Shown: piece by piece, positions 45,668-54,293 of the stretch
How the letters are laid out: each line of letters starts with the position of its first letter
How positions within the stretch are numbered: the stretch's first letter is position 1
DNA from: Lyngbya aestuarii BL J
Lineage (GTDB): Bacteria; Cyanobacteriota; Cyanobacteriia; Cyanobacteriales; Microcoleaceae
Length of the DNA stretch: 64,000 bases
Direction: 5' to 3'
NCBI RefSeq assembly: GCF_000478195.2
Contig: NZ_AUZM01000019.1
Coordinates: 1-64,000 of the forward strand
Program-made: the position numbers and the translations under genes
Notes under the pieces: generated by a model
The model's database searches: none
What the model saw: only the letters and a program-made list of their open reading frames with translations
Told to the model about the DNA's origin: nothing

Positions 45668-45684
45668 ATAGGAAAATAGAGAAT

Positions 45685-46662
45685 ATGCAGTCTACTAACA
45701 ATACTCTCAGTCTTGATCAACCTTACCTAGATCGACTAGCTGAGGTCAATTTTAATCCTATCTTTATTATGGGAGATCATCGGTCAGGGACAACTTTACT
45801 ATACAAAACATTAGCAGCGACCGAATGCTTTAATTTTGTCAAAGCGTATCACATCATCAAGTACGATGAGATTTTGTCTAATTATATTTACAAAAAAGAA
45901 AATCAAGCGATTCAAGAATTAGAGGAACTTTTTAAATCTTTGGGGATAAGTGATCGCAAAATTGATCAAGTAGTAGCGACTCCAAATTTACCTGAAGAAT
46001 ATGGATTTATTCTCAAAAATGTTGCTGGAGATGAGTCTTCTATTACTCCTAAAAACCTCCCTATTTTTCAACAGTTGTGCCGCAAAATTCAATTAACATC
46101 AGATCCAGATAAACCTCTGTTACTCAAAAATCCTTGGGATATGCCCCAATTTATGGATGTCAAGAGTATTTTCCCAGCAGCTAAGTTTATTTTCATTCAT
46201 CGTTACCCCATTCACATTATTAATTCAAAATTAAAAGCAGTACGCCTCATGTTATCTATCAGGGGCGCATACACTGCTTTAATTTCCAGACGTTACCGAA
46301 AAATATACGATCAACCTATTCGACGTTTAATCTACCAATTTTTATATTCATCATACTTTAACCTGGGATTAAAGCAAGTGACTAAAACCACGTCTCAATC
46401 AACCTCTTACTACTTAAATAATATTAGTTCATTACCGAGTATAGACTATCTTTCCATAACCTATGAAGAGTTTTGTAAAAATCCAAAAGCGATCATTTCC
46501 AAGATTCTAGGGTTTCTACAATTACAACCCAAGTCAACCTTAGATTATGAAAATTTAATCAAACCTCGCCCTGTGAAGTTATTACCGGAAGTAAAAAGTC
46601 AGTCTGATGAAATCTGTCACAAGCTACAAGCCTACTTAACTTACCATGGTTATGACACCTAA
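45685..46662 (+). CDS. Sulfotransferase-family protein
   Basis: 325 residues. The PAPS 5'-phosphosulfate loop is IFIMGDHRSGTTLLYKTLA (about 26-44). The 3'-phosphate-binding motif is KFIFIHRYPIHIINSKL (about 168-184). A third family feature is YEEFCKNPKAIISKILGFLQL. It should transfer sulfate from PAPS to a hydroxyl or sugar. With the preceding glycosyltransferase it may build a sulfated glycolipid or secondary metabolite (inference). Confidence 0.85.
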   Translation: MQSTNNTLSLDQPYLDRLAEVNFNPIFIMGDHRSGTTLLYKTLAATECFNFVKAYHIIKYDEILSNYIYKKENQAIQELEELFKSLGISDRKIDQVVATPNLPEEYGFILKNVAGDESSITPKNLPIFQQLCRKIQLTSDPDKPLLLKNPWDMPQFMDVKSIFPAAKFIFIHRYPIHIINSKLKAVRLMLSIRGAYTALISRRYRKIYDQPIRRLIYQFLYSSYFNLGLKQVTKTTSQSTSYYLNNISSLPSIDYLSITYEEFCKNPKAIISKILGFLQLQPKSTLDYENLIKPRPVKLLPEVKSQSDEICHKLQAYLTYHGYDT

Positions 46663-46724
46663 GCCCTAACTAGAGGCAATTTGAAGAACTTGCTAATCTT
46701 GAGGATGCTAACCTTAAATTTTGA

Positions 46725-47528
46725 ATGATGGTTTCACAACTACCCCAATCCGAACAAGTTCATCAAGCTTTAGCAGAAATTACAGCCTTTGAACAGTCAA
46801 AAGTTCCCGGTGTTTGGCGAGGACTGGATAAAAACCAACTCATAGTACAATTGCGATCGCGTATTAATAATCCTCTCACATTAAACCAAGGAAGTCAACC
46901 CTTTTGTGGGCCGGCTGTGATTATTTTTGAACTGATTCGTCGTGATCCTTTGTCTTATGTAAAAATTTGTCGTAATCTATTTCAAATTGGCGGATTTCAT
47001 ACTCAGAATGGAACTTGGATTTCTGCATCTGAAAATTTGCTAAATGGTGAAGGAAATTATAGAATGCCGCAAGTTGACTGGATGATCTTATCAATCTTAA
47101 GAGAGTCAGAAAATTTAATGGTTCCGATTCATCCCAATACATCGGATATTGTTCGTAATGTGGGCGGAATGACGAAATCTTGGGAAATTGCCAAATGGGT
47201 GAAAGAGATTTTAGGATATCAAAAAATTCAATATAAAAATACTTATCTATTTGGAGATTTGGAAGCCATGCAAGATGTTTCTGAGGCGTTAAATCTAGGG
47301 GGTGTTGCTTTAGCTTTGATTAACGACGGAGGGTTACTCAGAAATCAACCGCCACGCATTCCTTATCCGAGTCATTGGGTATCAATTTTAGGTAATATTG
47401 TCGTTCAATCTAAAAGTTCTGTTCTGTTTGAGGTTTATACTTGGGCAAAAAAAATGCAAGTTCAGGTGGATGAAGTTACGTTTAAAACCCATTTTTGGGG
47501 AGTAGTGATCGGAAAAACTACTAGATAA
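46725..47528 (+). CDS. Papain-like (C39/NlpC-like) protein of unknown role
   Basis: 267 residues. I recognise no named family, but the pattern is that of a papain-like cysteine peptidase: C61 in SQPFCGPAVIIFELIRR starts a long helix, as CGPT does in C39 peptidases, and H217 in YPSHWVSILGNI starts the central strand. VYTWAKK is the last strand, where a polar third residue would lie. No signal peptide. Follows the sulfotransferase by 62 nt and precedes the tandem repeat and the ATP-grasp genes. Peptidase activity is an inference from pattern only. Confidence 0.6.
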   Translation: MMVSQLPQSEQVHQALAEITAFEQSKVPGVWRGLDKNQLIVQLRSRINNPLTLNQGSQPFCGPAVIIFELIRRDPLSYVKICRNLFQIGGFHTQNGTWISASENLLNGEGNYRMPQVDWMILSILRESENLMVPIHPNTSDIVRNVGGMTKSWEIAKWVKEILGYQKIQYKNTYLFGDLEAMQDVSEALNLGGVALALINDGGLLRNQPPRIPYPSHWVSILGNIVVQSKSSVLFEVYTWAKKMQVQVDEVTFKTHFWGVVIGKTTR

Positions 47529-47601
47529 ACCTTGTAGGGGTGTAAGGCTTACGTCTCATTAAGAATGACATTTTGACAGACTTCTCTTTGTTGAGGATAA
47601 G

Positions 47602-47837
47602 GTTAAGAGATGCTTCACGATGTTCAGCAAGACAGGAAAATAATTGGTTTTGAAGATGAAGTTAAGAGATGCTTCACGATGTTCAGCAAGACATGAAAAT
47701 AATTGGTTTTGAAGATGAAGTTAAGAGATGCTTCACGATGTTCAGCAAGACATGAAAATAATTGGTTTTGAAGATGAAGTTAAGAGATGCTTCACGATGT
47801 TCAGCAAGACATGAAAATAATTGGTTTTGAAGATGAT
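47602..47837. repeat. 59-bp tandem repeat, four copies
   Basis: Unit starting GTTAAGAGATGCTTCACGAT and ending TTTGAAGATGAA, at 47602, 47661, 47720 and 47779. Copies 2-4 are identical; copy 1 differs by GACAGG for GACATG. The last copy runs into unique sequence after 47837. The period is not a multiple of three, so it is not coding in a continuous frame. Each unit contains the imperfect palindrome GAAG...CTTC. Confidence 0.95.
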
Positions 47838-48059
47838 ATAAAAAATGCTTTCCTGGGTTATAGATGATCTTTCCGGAAAGTTTCATATCCCTCGAACGGA
47901 GTAACTCAAATTGGTGACACCTAAAACAGCGACTTTTCAATACCTATACAAACTCGTTAAAGTTGGAAACAAGAACGAGATATTACTTCGGTTCAATTTC
48001 AACGAACAGACAAAAATATCTTGAACTAGCTCATCTAACACAAAGTTTTAAGGAATTAT

Positions 48060-48845
48060 ATGCTCGTTTCAACATTTGAGTTACTGTTAAAACCCATTAC
48101 TCCGGTTGAGGGTAATGTTCCCGGATCAGCCCGTACTGTTTTGCAAGGTTATTTCCTAACCATTGCTAATCCTAATAATACCCCTTTACGACTGAGACTG
48201 CGGTTTTCTGCAACAACGCCTAATCTAAATTTAGATGATACAATCACCATTCGAGATGTTGTCGGTAATAATGTTTTTGGTGACTTAGTTCCCACTGCTG
48301 ATCCCCGGAAATTCAACTATGATATTTCAATTCCCGCTCACGATACCGCTTTAGTTATTTTACAACCCGACATCACTAAACTCAATCCTGATAGGGATCA
48401 ATTAGAAATTCGGGGTTATGTAGAAATATTTTTACAAGGACGCTTCGGAAATTTCCAACGTTTCAATGTCTTAATTACGCCTGAACATCGCGGTACTTTT
48501 GTTAACAAAGGTGTGATGAACTTGTCTGAGTTTGATCAACTGGTTTATAGCCTTCCGACTGCAACCGGAAGCAGTTTGTTTGAACTCACTAGCCGAGGCA
48601 AAAGCTTCAAAGAAATAAAACCAGAAATCAAAGAAATTCCTGATATCAAAGTTCGGGAAATTCCAGACATTAACAAACCCAATCCCGATAATATTACGAT
48701 TCCCAATCCTGAAATTCAAGAAACATTGGGTTTAATGGCTCAAACCATTGATAATATTCAACAACGTCTCGAACAAAATGGGGAAGCTTTTATCTCTCCT
48801 GATGAACGTCCGGCTGTTGGAGATCAAGTCCTAAACGAAGTCTAA
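48060..48845 (+). CDS. Unknown protein at the head of an ATP-grasp gene trio
   Basis: 261 residues. The first 150 residues look like a beta sandwich (FELLLKPITPVEGN, YFLTIANPNNTPLRLRLRFSATTP, FNYDISIPAHDTALVILQPD, VEIFLQGRFGNFQRFNVLITPEHRGTFVN). A Pro/Ile/Lys/Asn-rich linker follows with threefold short repeats (KEIPDIK, REIPDIN, TIPNPEI, about 197-225), and then a C-terminal helix (ETLGLMAQTIDNIQQRLEQNG). No family recognised. 14 nt before the next gene, with AAGGAGG in the gap, so the three are an operon. Could be the ligase substrate or a scaffold (inference). Confidence 0.65.
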   Translation: MLVSTFELLLKPITPVEGNVPGSARTVLQGYFLTIANPNNTPLRLRLRFSATTPNLNLDDTITIRDVVGNNVFGDLVPTADPRKFNYDISIPAHDTALVILQPDITKLNPDRDQLEIRGYVEIFLQGRFGNFQRFNVLITPEHRGTFVNKGVMNLSEFDQLVYSLPTATGSSLFELTSRGKSFKEIKPEIKEIPDIKVREIPDINKPNPDNITIPNPEIQETLGLMAQTIDNIQQRLEQNGEAFISPDERPAVGDQVLNEV

Positions 48846-48859
48846 AAAGGAGGCGAGTA

Positions 48860-49555
48860 GTGCTGATTGTATTAGCTAGTTGTTACGATGAGGCTGCTCG
48901 CTTTTGGGTGGAAAATTGGACAGATGGAGATGTGACGTTACTCACTCCAGAGGATTTATCAAAAAGTGGGTGGCGTCATTATCTCGGAAGTCTTCAAGAC
49001 TCAACAGCAGTCATCAGAGATCAAGTGATTTCTGTCGAACAAATTACCGGAGTTTTAACTCGTTTACCCTGTGTATTTGAACAAGAACTCTTGAGTATTG
49101 TTGAGACGGATCGCCCGTATGTGGCGGCTGAAATGACAGCCTTTTTAGGGTCTTGGTTGGCTGATCTTTCCTGTCCAATCCTGAACAAACCAACACCGAT
49201 TTGTTTAATGGGTACGAATTGGCGACCTCAACAGTGGATTTATGCAGCTTCTCAAGTGGGAATGTCTGTAGAAACTCACCATCAATATATTAGCTTAAAA
49301 ACTGAACCTAAACAAGCCCAAATTCCTTCAGAGCGAGTTAGTGTAACAGTAATTGGCGATCGCTATATTGGTAAAGTTGATCCAATTTTAGGAAATCAAG
49401 CGAAAAAACTTGCTGAATTTGCAGGTGTTGAGTTGTTAGTTGTTCATTATAATCGCCCGGAAGCAGATGCCCATTTTCTCAGTGCAGATTTCTGGCCGGA
49501 TCTCAAATCTTCGGAGATTACCACTGCCATTTTAGAATACTTTAGCGAGATGTAA
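48860..49555 (+). CDS. Pre-ATP-grasp-like protein lacking the ATP-binding domain
   Basis: 231 residues from GTG 48860 (AAGGAGG 6 nt upstream). Its middle part (ITGVLTRLPCVFEQEL...AAEMTAFLGSWLADLSCPILNKPTPI...QQWIYAASQVGM) follows the same plan as the N-terminal pre-ATP-grasp domain of the next gene (VTGVYLRPYESRRLP...ALVLNRPSAM...PYQLQKIRQAGF). After this it has no ATP-grasp Lys, Glu and Asn motifs. It therefore looks like a catalytically dead half-paralogue, possibly a partner subunit. Function unknown. Confidence 0.6.
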   Translation: MLIVLASCYDEAARFWVENWTDGDVTLLTPEDLSKSGWRHYLGSLQDSTAVIRDQVISVEQITGVLTRLPCVFEQELLSIVETDRPYVAAEMTAFLGSWLADLSCPILNKPTPICLMGTNWRPQQWIYAASQVGMSVETHHQYISLKTEPKQAQIPSERVSVTVIGDRYIGKVDPILGNQAKKLAEFAGVELLVVHYNRPEADAHFLSADFWPDLKSSEITTAILEYFSEM

Positions 49556-49558
49556 TTT

Positions 49559-50518
49559 ATGTTGACTCTACTGTGGGGATTACCCGGAGATTCACCTTTG
49601 TATACTGTTTATCAAGAGTTGAATTATCTGGGTTTTCCAACGGTATTTTTAGACCAACGGGAGATTGCCCACATTGAAATTTCCCTCTCTGTCGGAAGCA
49701 CAATTGCAGGTGAAATTTGTACACCTAACTTCAAAATTGATCTCAATCAAGTTACAGGTGTCTATTTGCGTCCCTACGAGTCTCGCCGTCTTCCGATTGT
49801 TGTCGAAGCAGGTTCTAATAGTCGAATTTGGCAACACGCCGCAGCAGTTGATGATGCGTTACTTTCTTGGGTAGAAATGACCTCTGCATTGGTTTTAAAC
49901 CGTCCCAGTGCAATGGCTTCTAATAATTCTAAACCCTACCAATTACAAAAGATTCGTCAAGCAGGTTTTCTTGTTCCTGATACTCTTGTAACAACCGATT
50001 CTGATGCAGTTCATAAGTTTTGGAAACAGCATGGAAGTGTGATTTATAAGTCGATTAGTTCGACTCGGAGTAAGGTTTCTCGTCTGAGTCCTGAACATCA
50101 CAAACGTCTGGCTAATGTTGCTTGGTGTCCGACTCAATTTCAACAATATATTCCCGGACAAGATTATCGGGTTCATGTGGTGGGTGAGGCGGTTTTTGCC
50201 TGTGCGATCGCATCAACTGCGGATGATTATCGCTATCCCGGTGATACAACGGATTATCCTCAATTAAAAAGTGATATTTTACCCCTAGAAATTGAACAGC
50301 GATGCCGACAACTCGCTTCCACCCTGAAACTTCCTCTAGCGGGTATTGATTTACGGAAAACTGATGATGGCGAATGGTATTGTTTTGAGGTTAATCCGTC
50401 GCCGGGATATACATTTTATCAGCAAGAAACTCATCAACCGATCAGTTTAGCGATCGCACAGTTACTCACTCAACAACAGCCACAAACGTTGGGAAAGGTA
50501 AACAGTATAATTGGTTAA
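49559..50518 (+). CDS. ATP-grasp ligase, RimK-like
   Basis: 319 residues. Pre-ATP-grasp domain (1-115), then the ATP-grasp fold with a nucleotide-binding Lys in SVIYKSISSTRS, QFQQYIPGQDYRVHVVGEAVFACAI, the adenine and metal region LPLAGIDLRKTDDGEWYCFEVNPSPGYTFY (Asp, Glu, Asn as Mg ligands). This is the arrangement of RimK/graspetide-type ligases, which join a carboxylate to an amine or hydroxyl through an acyl phosphate. Third gene of the trio, 3 nt after the second. Substrate unknown; a 57-residue peptide gene is convergent 29 nt downstream. Confidence 0.88.
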   Translation: MLTLLWGLPGDSPLYTVYQELNYLGFPTVFLDQREIAHIEISLSVGSTIAGEICTPNFKIDLNQVTGVYLRPYESRRLPIVVEAGSNSRIWQHAAAVDDALLSWVEMTSALVLNRPSAMASNNSKPYQLQKIRQAGFLVPDTLVTTDSDAVHKFWKQHGSVIYKSISSTRSKVSRLSPEHHKRLANVAWCPTQFQQYIPGQDYRVHVVGEAVFACAIASTADDYRYPGDTTDYPQLKSDILPLEIEQRCRQLASTLKLPLAGIDLRKTDDGEWYCFEVNPSPGYTFYQQETHQPISLAIAQLLTQQQPQTLGKVNSIIG

Positions 50519-50547
50519 CCTCGCCCCGTTTTAGGCAACAGAACTTT

Positions 50548-50721
50548 TTATTGGGGTGTATCTTCCTTGGATTGAGGAGATTTCTTCGCTGTTGTTAAAC
50601 CCGCCATTGACCAAGTGAGGCTGACCATAAATGCTTTTGCAAGTGCATTGATTTCTTGGGTTTCCTCTTTTAAGTTGTCTTCGGATTTAGAGGTCAAATT
50701 TTTGTTTGTGTTGTCTTCCAT
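50548..50721 (-). CDS. 57-residue peptide gene next to the ATP-grasp ligase
   Basis: 57 codons from ATG 50721, with GAGGAGA 8 nt upstream. The first half is acidic and polar (MEDNTNKNLTSKSEDNLKEE), the middle hydrophobic (INALAKAFMVSLTWSMAGL), and the end rich in Thr, Ser, Lys, Glu and Asp (TTAKKSPQSKEDTPQ). Size, leader-like start and Thr/Ser/Lys/Glu/Asp-rich tail resemble precursor peptides of ATP-grasp-modified natural products, but no known core motif is seen. It may equally be a small unrelated protein. Confidence 0.55.
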   Translation of the reverse strand: MEDNTNKNLTSKSEDNLKEETQEINALAKAFMVSLTWSMAGLTTAKKSPQSKEDTPQ

Positions 50722-50771
50722 GATTGTTGTCTCCTCGCTTCTAACTTGATCTTTATCTTAATTTAGTATTA

Positions 50772-50924
50772 TCACCTGCAATTATTAATTTTGCCGTGAT
50801 AAACTGGGTTGGTTTTCGTGATTGACATCACTTTAATCTCCTTCAAGTCATTTAACTTTTATTCCGGAAATTCGGCGAGTTTTTTCAGAAGTTGAGGCGG
50901 TTCGGTTTCCCGATCTTTGTCCAT
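50772..50924 (-). other. Two very short frames upstream of the peptide gene
   Basis: On the minus strand, a 21-codon frame (50924-50859, MDKDRETEPPQLLKKLAEFPE) and an 18-codon frame (50828-50772, starting MSITKTNP) precede the 57-residue gene. The second has AAGGAGAT in good position. They could be leader peptides or remnants of related genes. Coding is unproven. Confidence 0.25.
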
Positions 50925-50985
50925 TTTAGCCTAATTAAAATCCGACAATCAACCCTTGAAAAACATGATAAAAGTCTCGTTTTCT

Positions 50986-52491
50986 TTAGATCCAGCTTGA
51001 AAACCACATTCTGATTTTCCATTGTTCAGGAGAGAGGGGAAGACCCAAAAAAATAGGCATCCAAAAGACAAAACCGAGTAAAATCAAACCGAGTGCTGTT
51101 GCCCCAATCAAGCGTAAGTGAAAGAGATTACTCTGCAACCAGCGATCAATCCACCAAGCAAGTATGAGTCCCGCAAACACAAATGCACTCATATAATGAT
51201 AGAGAAAAACACAGCGGGTGACAGTTATCCAAGGTGTCCAATTTGCTAACCAATTAACGAGTAAATAGAGTAATAGCCATAACTCGATTTTTGGCGGAAA
51301 AGATGTATAAGCATGAACTGAAGTTGTAGCTAAAATTGAGCGGTTCTTCTTTATTTTAACCCAAGCAATCATCCGTTCCCATAATACCCAAATTGTTAAA
51401 ATAATGGCCAGAACAGAAAACCACCATAAGGGAGGATTTCCCATTGCATGAACATCATAAATAACGGGGGTAAAATTTGGGGGAGGAACAGTCGGATCAA
51501 GGTTGGTGAGGTGATCAATTCTTTCATAAAAATAGGCAAGTGGACGCAGCGTTAAGGGCCAAGTATACCAAGCCGCACAGTAGGGATGAATATCTGATCC
51601 ATTTCCTAAAGTTTTGTGGTAGTTGAGGATTGTAGTTTGGAGTTCCCAGAGTCCCGGTTCAGGACTAATTTGGAGGTGTGGAATCCAAGCGATTAAGTAA
51701 AATAAAATTGGAATTACACCTAAACTTAACGCCAATTGTAGGATTGATAACTGGGTTAAATTTTCGAGGGGAGATTGAGGATATCCAAAAGTGGGGATAT
51801 TTTCAGTAGAAGTCTTTGCAAATTGAATGATCCAAGCGATGATTAACAGTAAAACAATTCCTAAAATAAATCCTAAACCATTCCATTTCACCGCTACACT
51901 TGCACCAAAGCAGATTCCTGAACTGATTAACAGCAGCCATCGCTTGACTTTTGTGGCTTTCAATGAGAGTATAAATAGAAGTTGAGCAACTAACCCAAAA
52001 ATGACAATATAAATATTATTAAGTGCGTAGCGAGATTCGACTAATAAAAAGCCATCGGTAGCAATTAACAACGTGGCGAGTAAAGTATAAGTTCGACGGG
52101 AAGTGAGTTGATAAATGATTGCCCCAGAAATAACAGGAATAAATGCACCCGTTAAAGCATTCATCCAACGATAACTCCAGGTTGAAAGGGTTGAACCTGC
52201 CAAATTATTAACTGTATCTTGACCAAAGGGTAAACGAGAACCGATCCAAATTCCAATCGCAATAATGTATTGACTTAAAGGCGGATGAGCGTTGAAAAAA
52301 GGAGTTTGTGTCAGATAATTGTTGGCAAATTTAGCGTAATAAACTTCATCAAAAACCAACAGATTAAATCGACTTAATCCCCAAAATCGTAACCCTAACG
52401 AGACGAGGAAAATAATAATCATTCCTAGTCTAAACCTAAACTGTGAGGAGTTCAAATATTGTTGATCTCGGGCCATAAGTGACGATCTCAA
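50986..52491 (-). CDS. Dolichyl-phosphate-mannose-type protein mannosyltransferase (GT39)
   Basis: 501 residues, about ten membrane helices. The family acidic motif in the first outside loop is present (FDEVYYAKFANNYLTQTPFFNAHPPLSQY, about 43-71, with Asp-Glu). A later loop has TLGNGSDIHPYCAAWYTWPLTLRPLAYFYE and HAMGNPPLWW, typical of PMT enzymes. It should use a polyprenyl-phosphate sugar to O-glycosylate exported proteins. Followed by the small peptide frames on the same strand; preceded by a YhdH-type gene only 6 nt away. Confidence 0.92.
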   Translation of the reverse strand: MRSSLMARDQQYLNSSQFRFRLGMIIIFLVSLGLRFWGLSRFNLLVFDEVYYAKFANNYLTQTPFFNAHPPLSQYIIAIGIWIGSRLPFGQDTVNNLAGSTLSTWSYRWMNALTGAFIPVISGAIIYQLTSRRTYTLLATLLIATDGFLLVESRYALNNIYIVIFGLVAQLLFILSLKATKVKRWLLLISSGICFGASVAVKWNGLGFILGIVLLLIIAWIIQFAKTSTENIPTFGYPQSPLENLTQLSILQLALSLGVIPILFYLIAWIPHLQISPEPGLWELQTTILNYHKTLGNGSDIHPYCAAWYTWPLTLRPLAYFYERIDHLTNLDPTVPPPNFTPVIYDVHAMGNPPLWWFSVLAIILTIWVLWERMIAWVKIKKNRSILATTSVHAYTSFPPKIELWLLLYLLVNWLANWTPWITVTRCVFLYHYMSAFVFAGLILAWWIDRWLQSNLFHLRLIGATALGLILLGFVFWMPIFLGLPLSPEQWKIRMWFSSWI

Positions 52492-52497
52492 TCAGAG

Positions 52498-53505
52498 TTA
52501 AGAGAACGTTTGATGTAAGTCAACGATAATGCGACCTTGCATTTTACCCTGAAGGATTTCTGAGATTTTTTCAGGTAACTGTGTGAGGGAAATTGTTGTT
52601 GCTAATTCTTCTAAATGAGTCGGTTTCCAAATTTTAGCAAGTTTTGACCAAATTTCCAACCGTTGAGACATCGAACATTGTACCGAATCTATTCCAATTA
52701 AACGCACACCCCGCAAAATAAACGGATAAACGGTTAAGTTTAAATCCGCTCCTGCAACCAAGCCACAAGCCGTTATACAACCGCCATATTGAGTTGATTT
52801 AATCGCCGTTGCTAACAGGTTTCCACCCACCGTATCAATCACTCCCGCCCAACGTCCTTTTAACATCGATTTGTCTGTGTTCTGATCAATTTCCGAGCGA
52901 TTAATAATTGATTTTGCCCCTAACATTTTCAGGAAATCATGGCTGGTTGATTTTCCCGTTACCGCCACAACAGAGTAGCCTAATTTTGCTAAAATTGAAA
53001 CCGCCAAACTGCCAACACCACCCGTTGAACCTGAGACTAAAATCTCTCCTAAATCTGGGGTAATTTCATGTTGAATTAACGCCTTAACACTCAAAGCCGC
53101 AGTCAATCCGGCTGTTCCCCAAATCATGCTTTCTTGTAAGCTTAATTCCGGGGGAAGCGGTACAACCCATTCAGCCGGAACTCGAATATATTCCGCAAAA
53201 CCGCCCCAGGTATTCATCCCCAAATCATAACCCGTAACAATCACCGCATCATCAGGCTTAAATTGAGAAACCTGGCTACTAACCACAATTCCCGCCGCAT
53301 CAATTCCGGGAATATGAGGAAATTGACGAGTTACACCTGGGTTTCCGGTCGCTGAGAGGGCATCTTTGTAATTTAAGCTAGAATAATGCACCCGAATTAA
53401 AACGTCTCCAGGGGGTAAATTTTCCCGGTTTAAGTCAACGACTTCTTGAGTAAAATTTTGGTCTGCGGTTTGAGTTACCCTTAAGGCTTTGAAGGTTGCT
53501 GACAT
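52498..53505 (-). CDS. YhdH/YhfP-family zinc-free quinone oxidoreductase (MDR superfamily)
   Basis: 335 residues of the medium-chain reductase fold. N-terminal SLNYKDALSATGNPGVTRQFPHIPGIDAAGIV is the YhdH signature. The NADPH site is ILVSGSTGGVGSLAVSILAKLGYSVVAVTGK. No catalytic zinc Cys/His set is present. Close relatives are acryloyl-CoA reductases (AcuI). 6 nt upstream of the PMT gene, so probably one transcript, though a functional link is not obvious. Confidence 0.92.
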   Translation of the reverse strand: MSATFKALRVTQTADQNFTQEVVDLNRENLPPGDVLIRVHYSSLNYKDALSATGNPGVTRQFPHIPGIDAAGIVVSSQVSQFKPDDAVIVTGYDLGMNTWGGFAEYIRVPAEWVVPLPPELSLQESMIWGTAGLTAALSVKALIQHEITPDLGEILVSGSTGGVGSLAVSILAKLGYSVVAVTGKSTSHDFLKMLGAKSIINRSEIDQNTDKSMLKGRWAGVIDTVGGNLLATAIKSTQYGGCITACGLVAGADLNLTVYPFILRGVRLIGIDSVQCSMSQRLEIWSKLAKIWKPTHLEELATTISLTQLPEKISEILQGKMQGRIIVDLHQTFS

Positions 53506-53572
53506 GAAGTTTTTAAATACAGAATGATAGCTTTAAGAAGACTTAGACTTTAACTCAATCAAGATTTAATCA

Positions 53573-54184
53573 TTAAGTTTTCTGTCGAATATTATCAGGA
53601 ATAATAACCGGAGAAAGTTTGGCAATTGCCCGTAAATTTTGAGAGCGAATTAACTCCAGAAAATCCAAGCTTGTCCGATTTTCAATTTCGGCAACTCGTT
53701 CAATCGCTTGTAACAAAGCATGAGCGGCTTCCACTTCAGAATAACCTCGTCGTTGGGCGACACGAATTGCCATTTCATCGGCTTCTAATTCAACTTGAGA
53801 ACTGCGGTTTGATTTCCAAATTTGAGCTAAACCCAAAGCGGCTAAACTCCCGGCTAACATCACTCCAACAGCATCTTGGTTAGAAATTTCAACGACAGTT
53901 CCCACAACTCCGGCTAAGACAACACCCTGATTAATATCCAGTTTAATCCAGCGAATATTAGACACCCAACTCACGGTTCTTAACAACAGCAAATCTCGTT
54001 GAGAGCGAGATAAATTTTGCCACAGGTCAAAGTTGATAAAAATTCGCCGCATGGGTTTCCAGGGAAGCGGAAATGGGCTGTCAATGACTGTTTTTTGTTG
54101 GGGTTTACTCACCAACTGAGTCATCATTCGACCAGAAGCAGGCATCAAGTCTAATAGGTGATAAATTTCAGCATCTTGGGTCAT
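53573..54184 (-). CDS. DUF3318-domain protein
   Basis: 203 residues matching the cyanobacterial DUF3318 family: EIYHLLDLMPASGRMMTQL at the start, LPWKPMRRIFINFDLWQNLSRSQRDLLLLRTVSW, a hydrophobic centre (about 103-130, one or two membrane segments) and ELEADEMAIRVAQRRGYSEVEAAHALLQAIERVA. The ELEADEMAIRVA part resembles the region after HExxH in M48-type peptidases, but no HExxH is visible. Function unknown. Confidence 0.85.
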   Translation of the reverse strand: MTQDAEIYHLLDLMPASGRMMTQLVSKPQQKTVIDSPFPLPWKPMRRIFINFDLWQNLSRSQRDLLLLRTVSWVSNIRWIKLDINQGVVLAGVVGTVVEISNQDAVGVMLAGSLAALGLAQIWKSNRSSQVELEADEMAIRVAQRRGYSEVEAAHALLQAIERVAEIENRTSLDFLELIRSQNLRAIAKLSPVIIPDNIRQKT

Positions 54185-54293
54185 GGGTCATCTCAATTGT
54201 TAGTTTAGAGTTTGGAGTTTTCAGAGCAATGATTAATTTTTGCTGAACAGTTTGTTTCACGAACAACTCAGTTTACGGCTGATTTTGTGACGG

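Noticed and set aside
47683-47940. 85-codon minus-strand frame over the 59-bp tandem repeat
   Set aside because: The repeat period is not a multiple of three, so the frame changes from copy to copy. No ribosome binding site.
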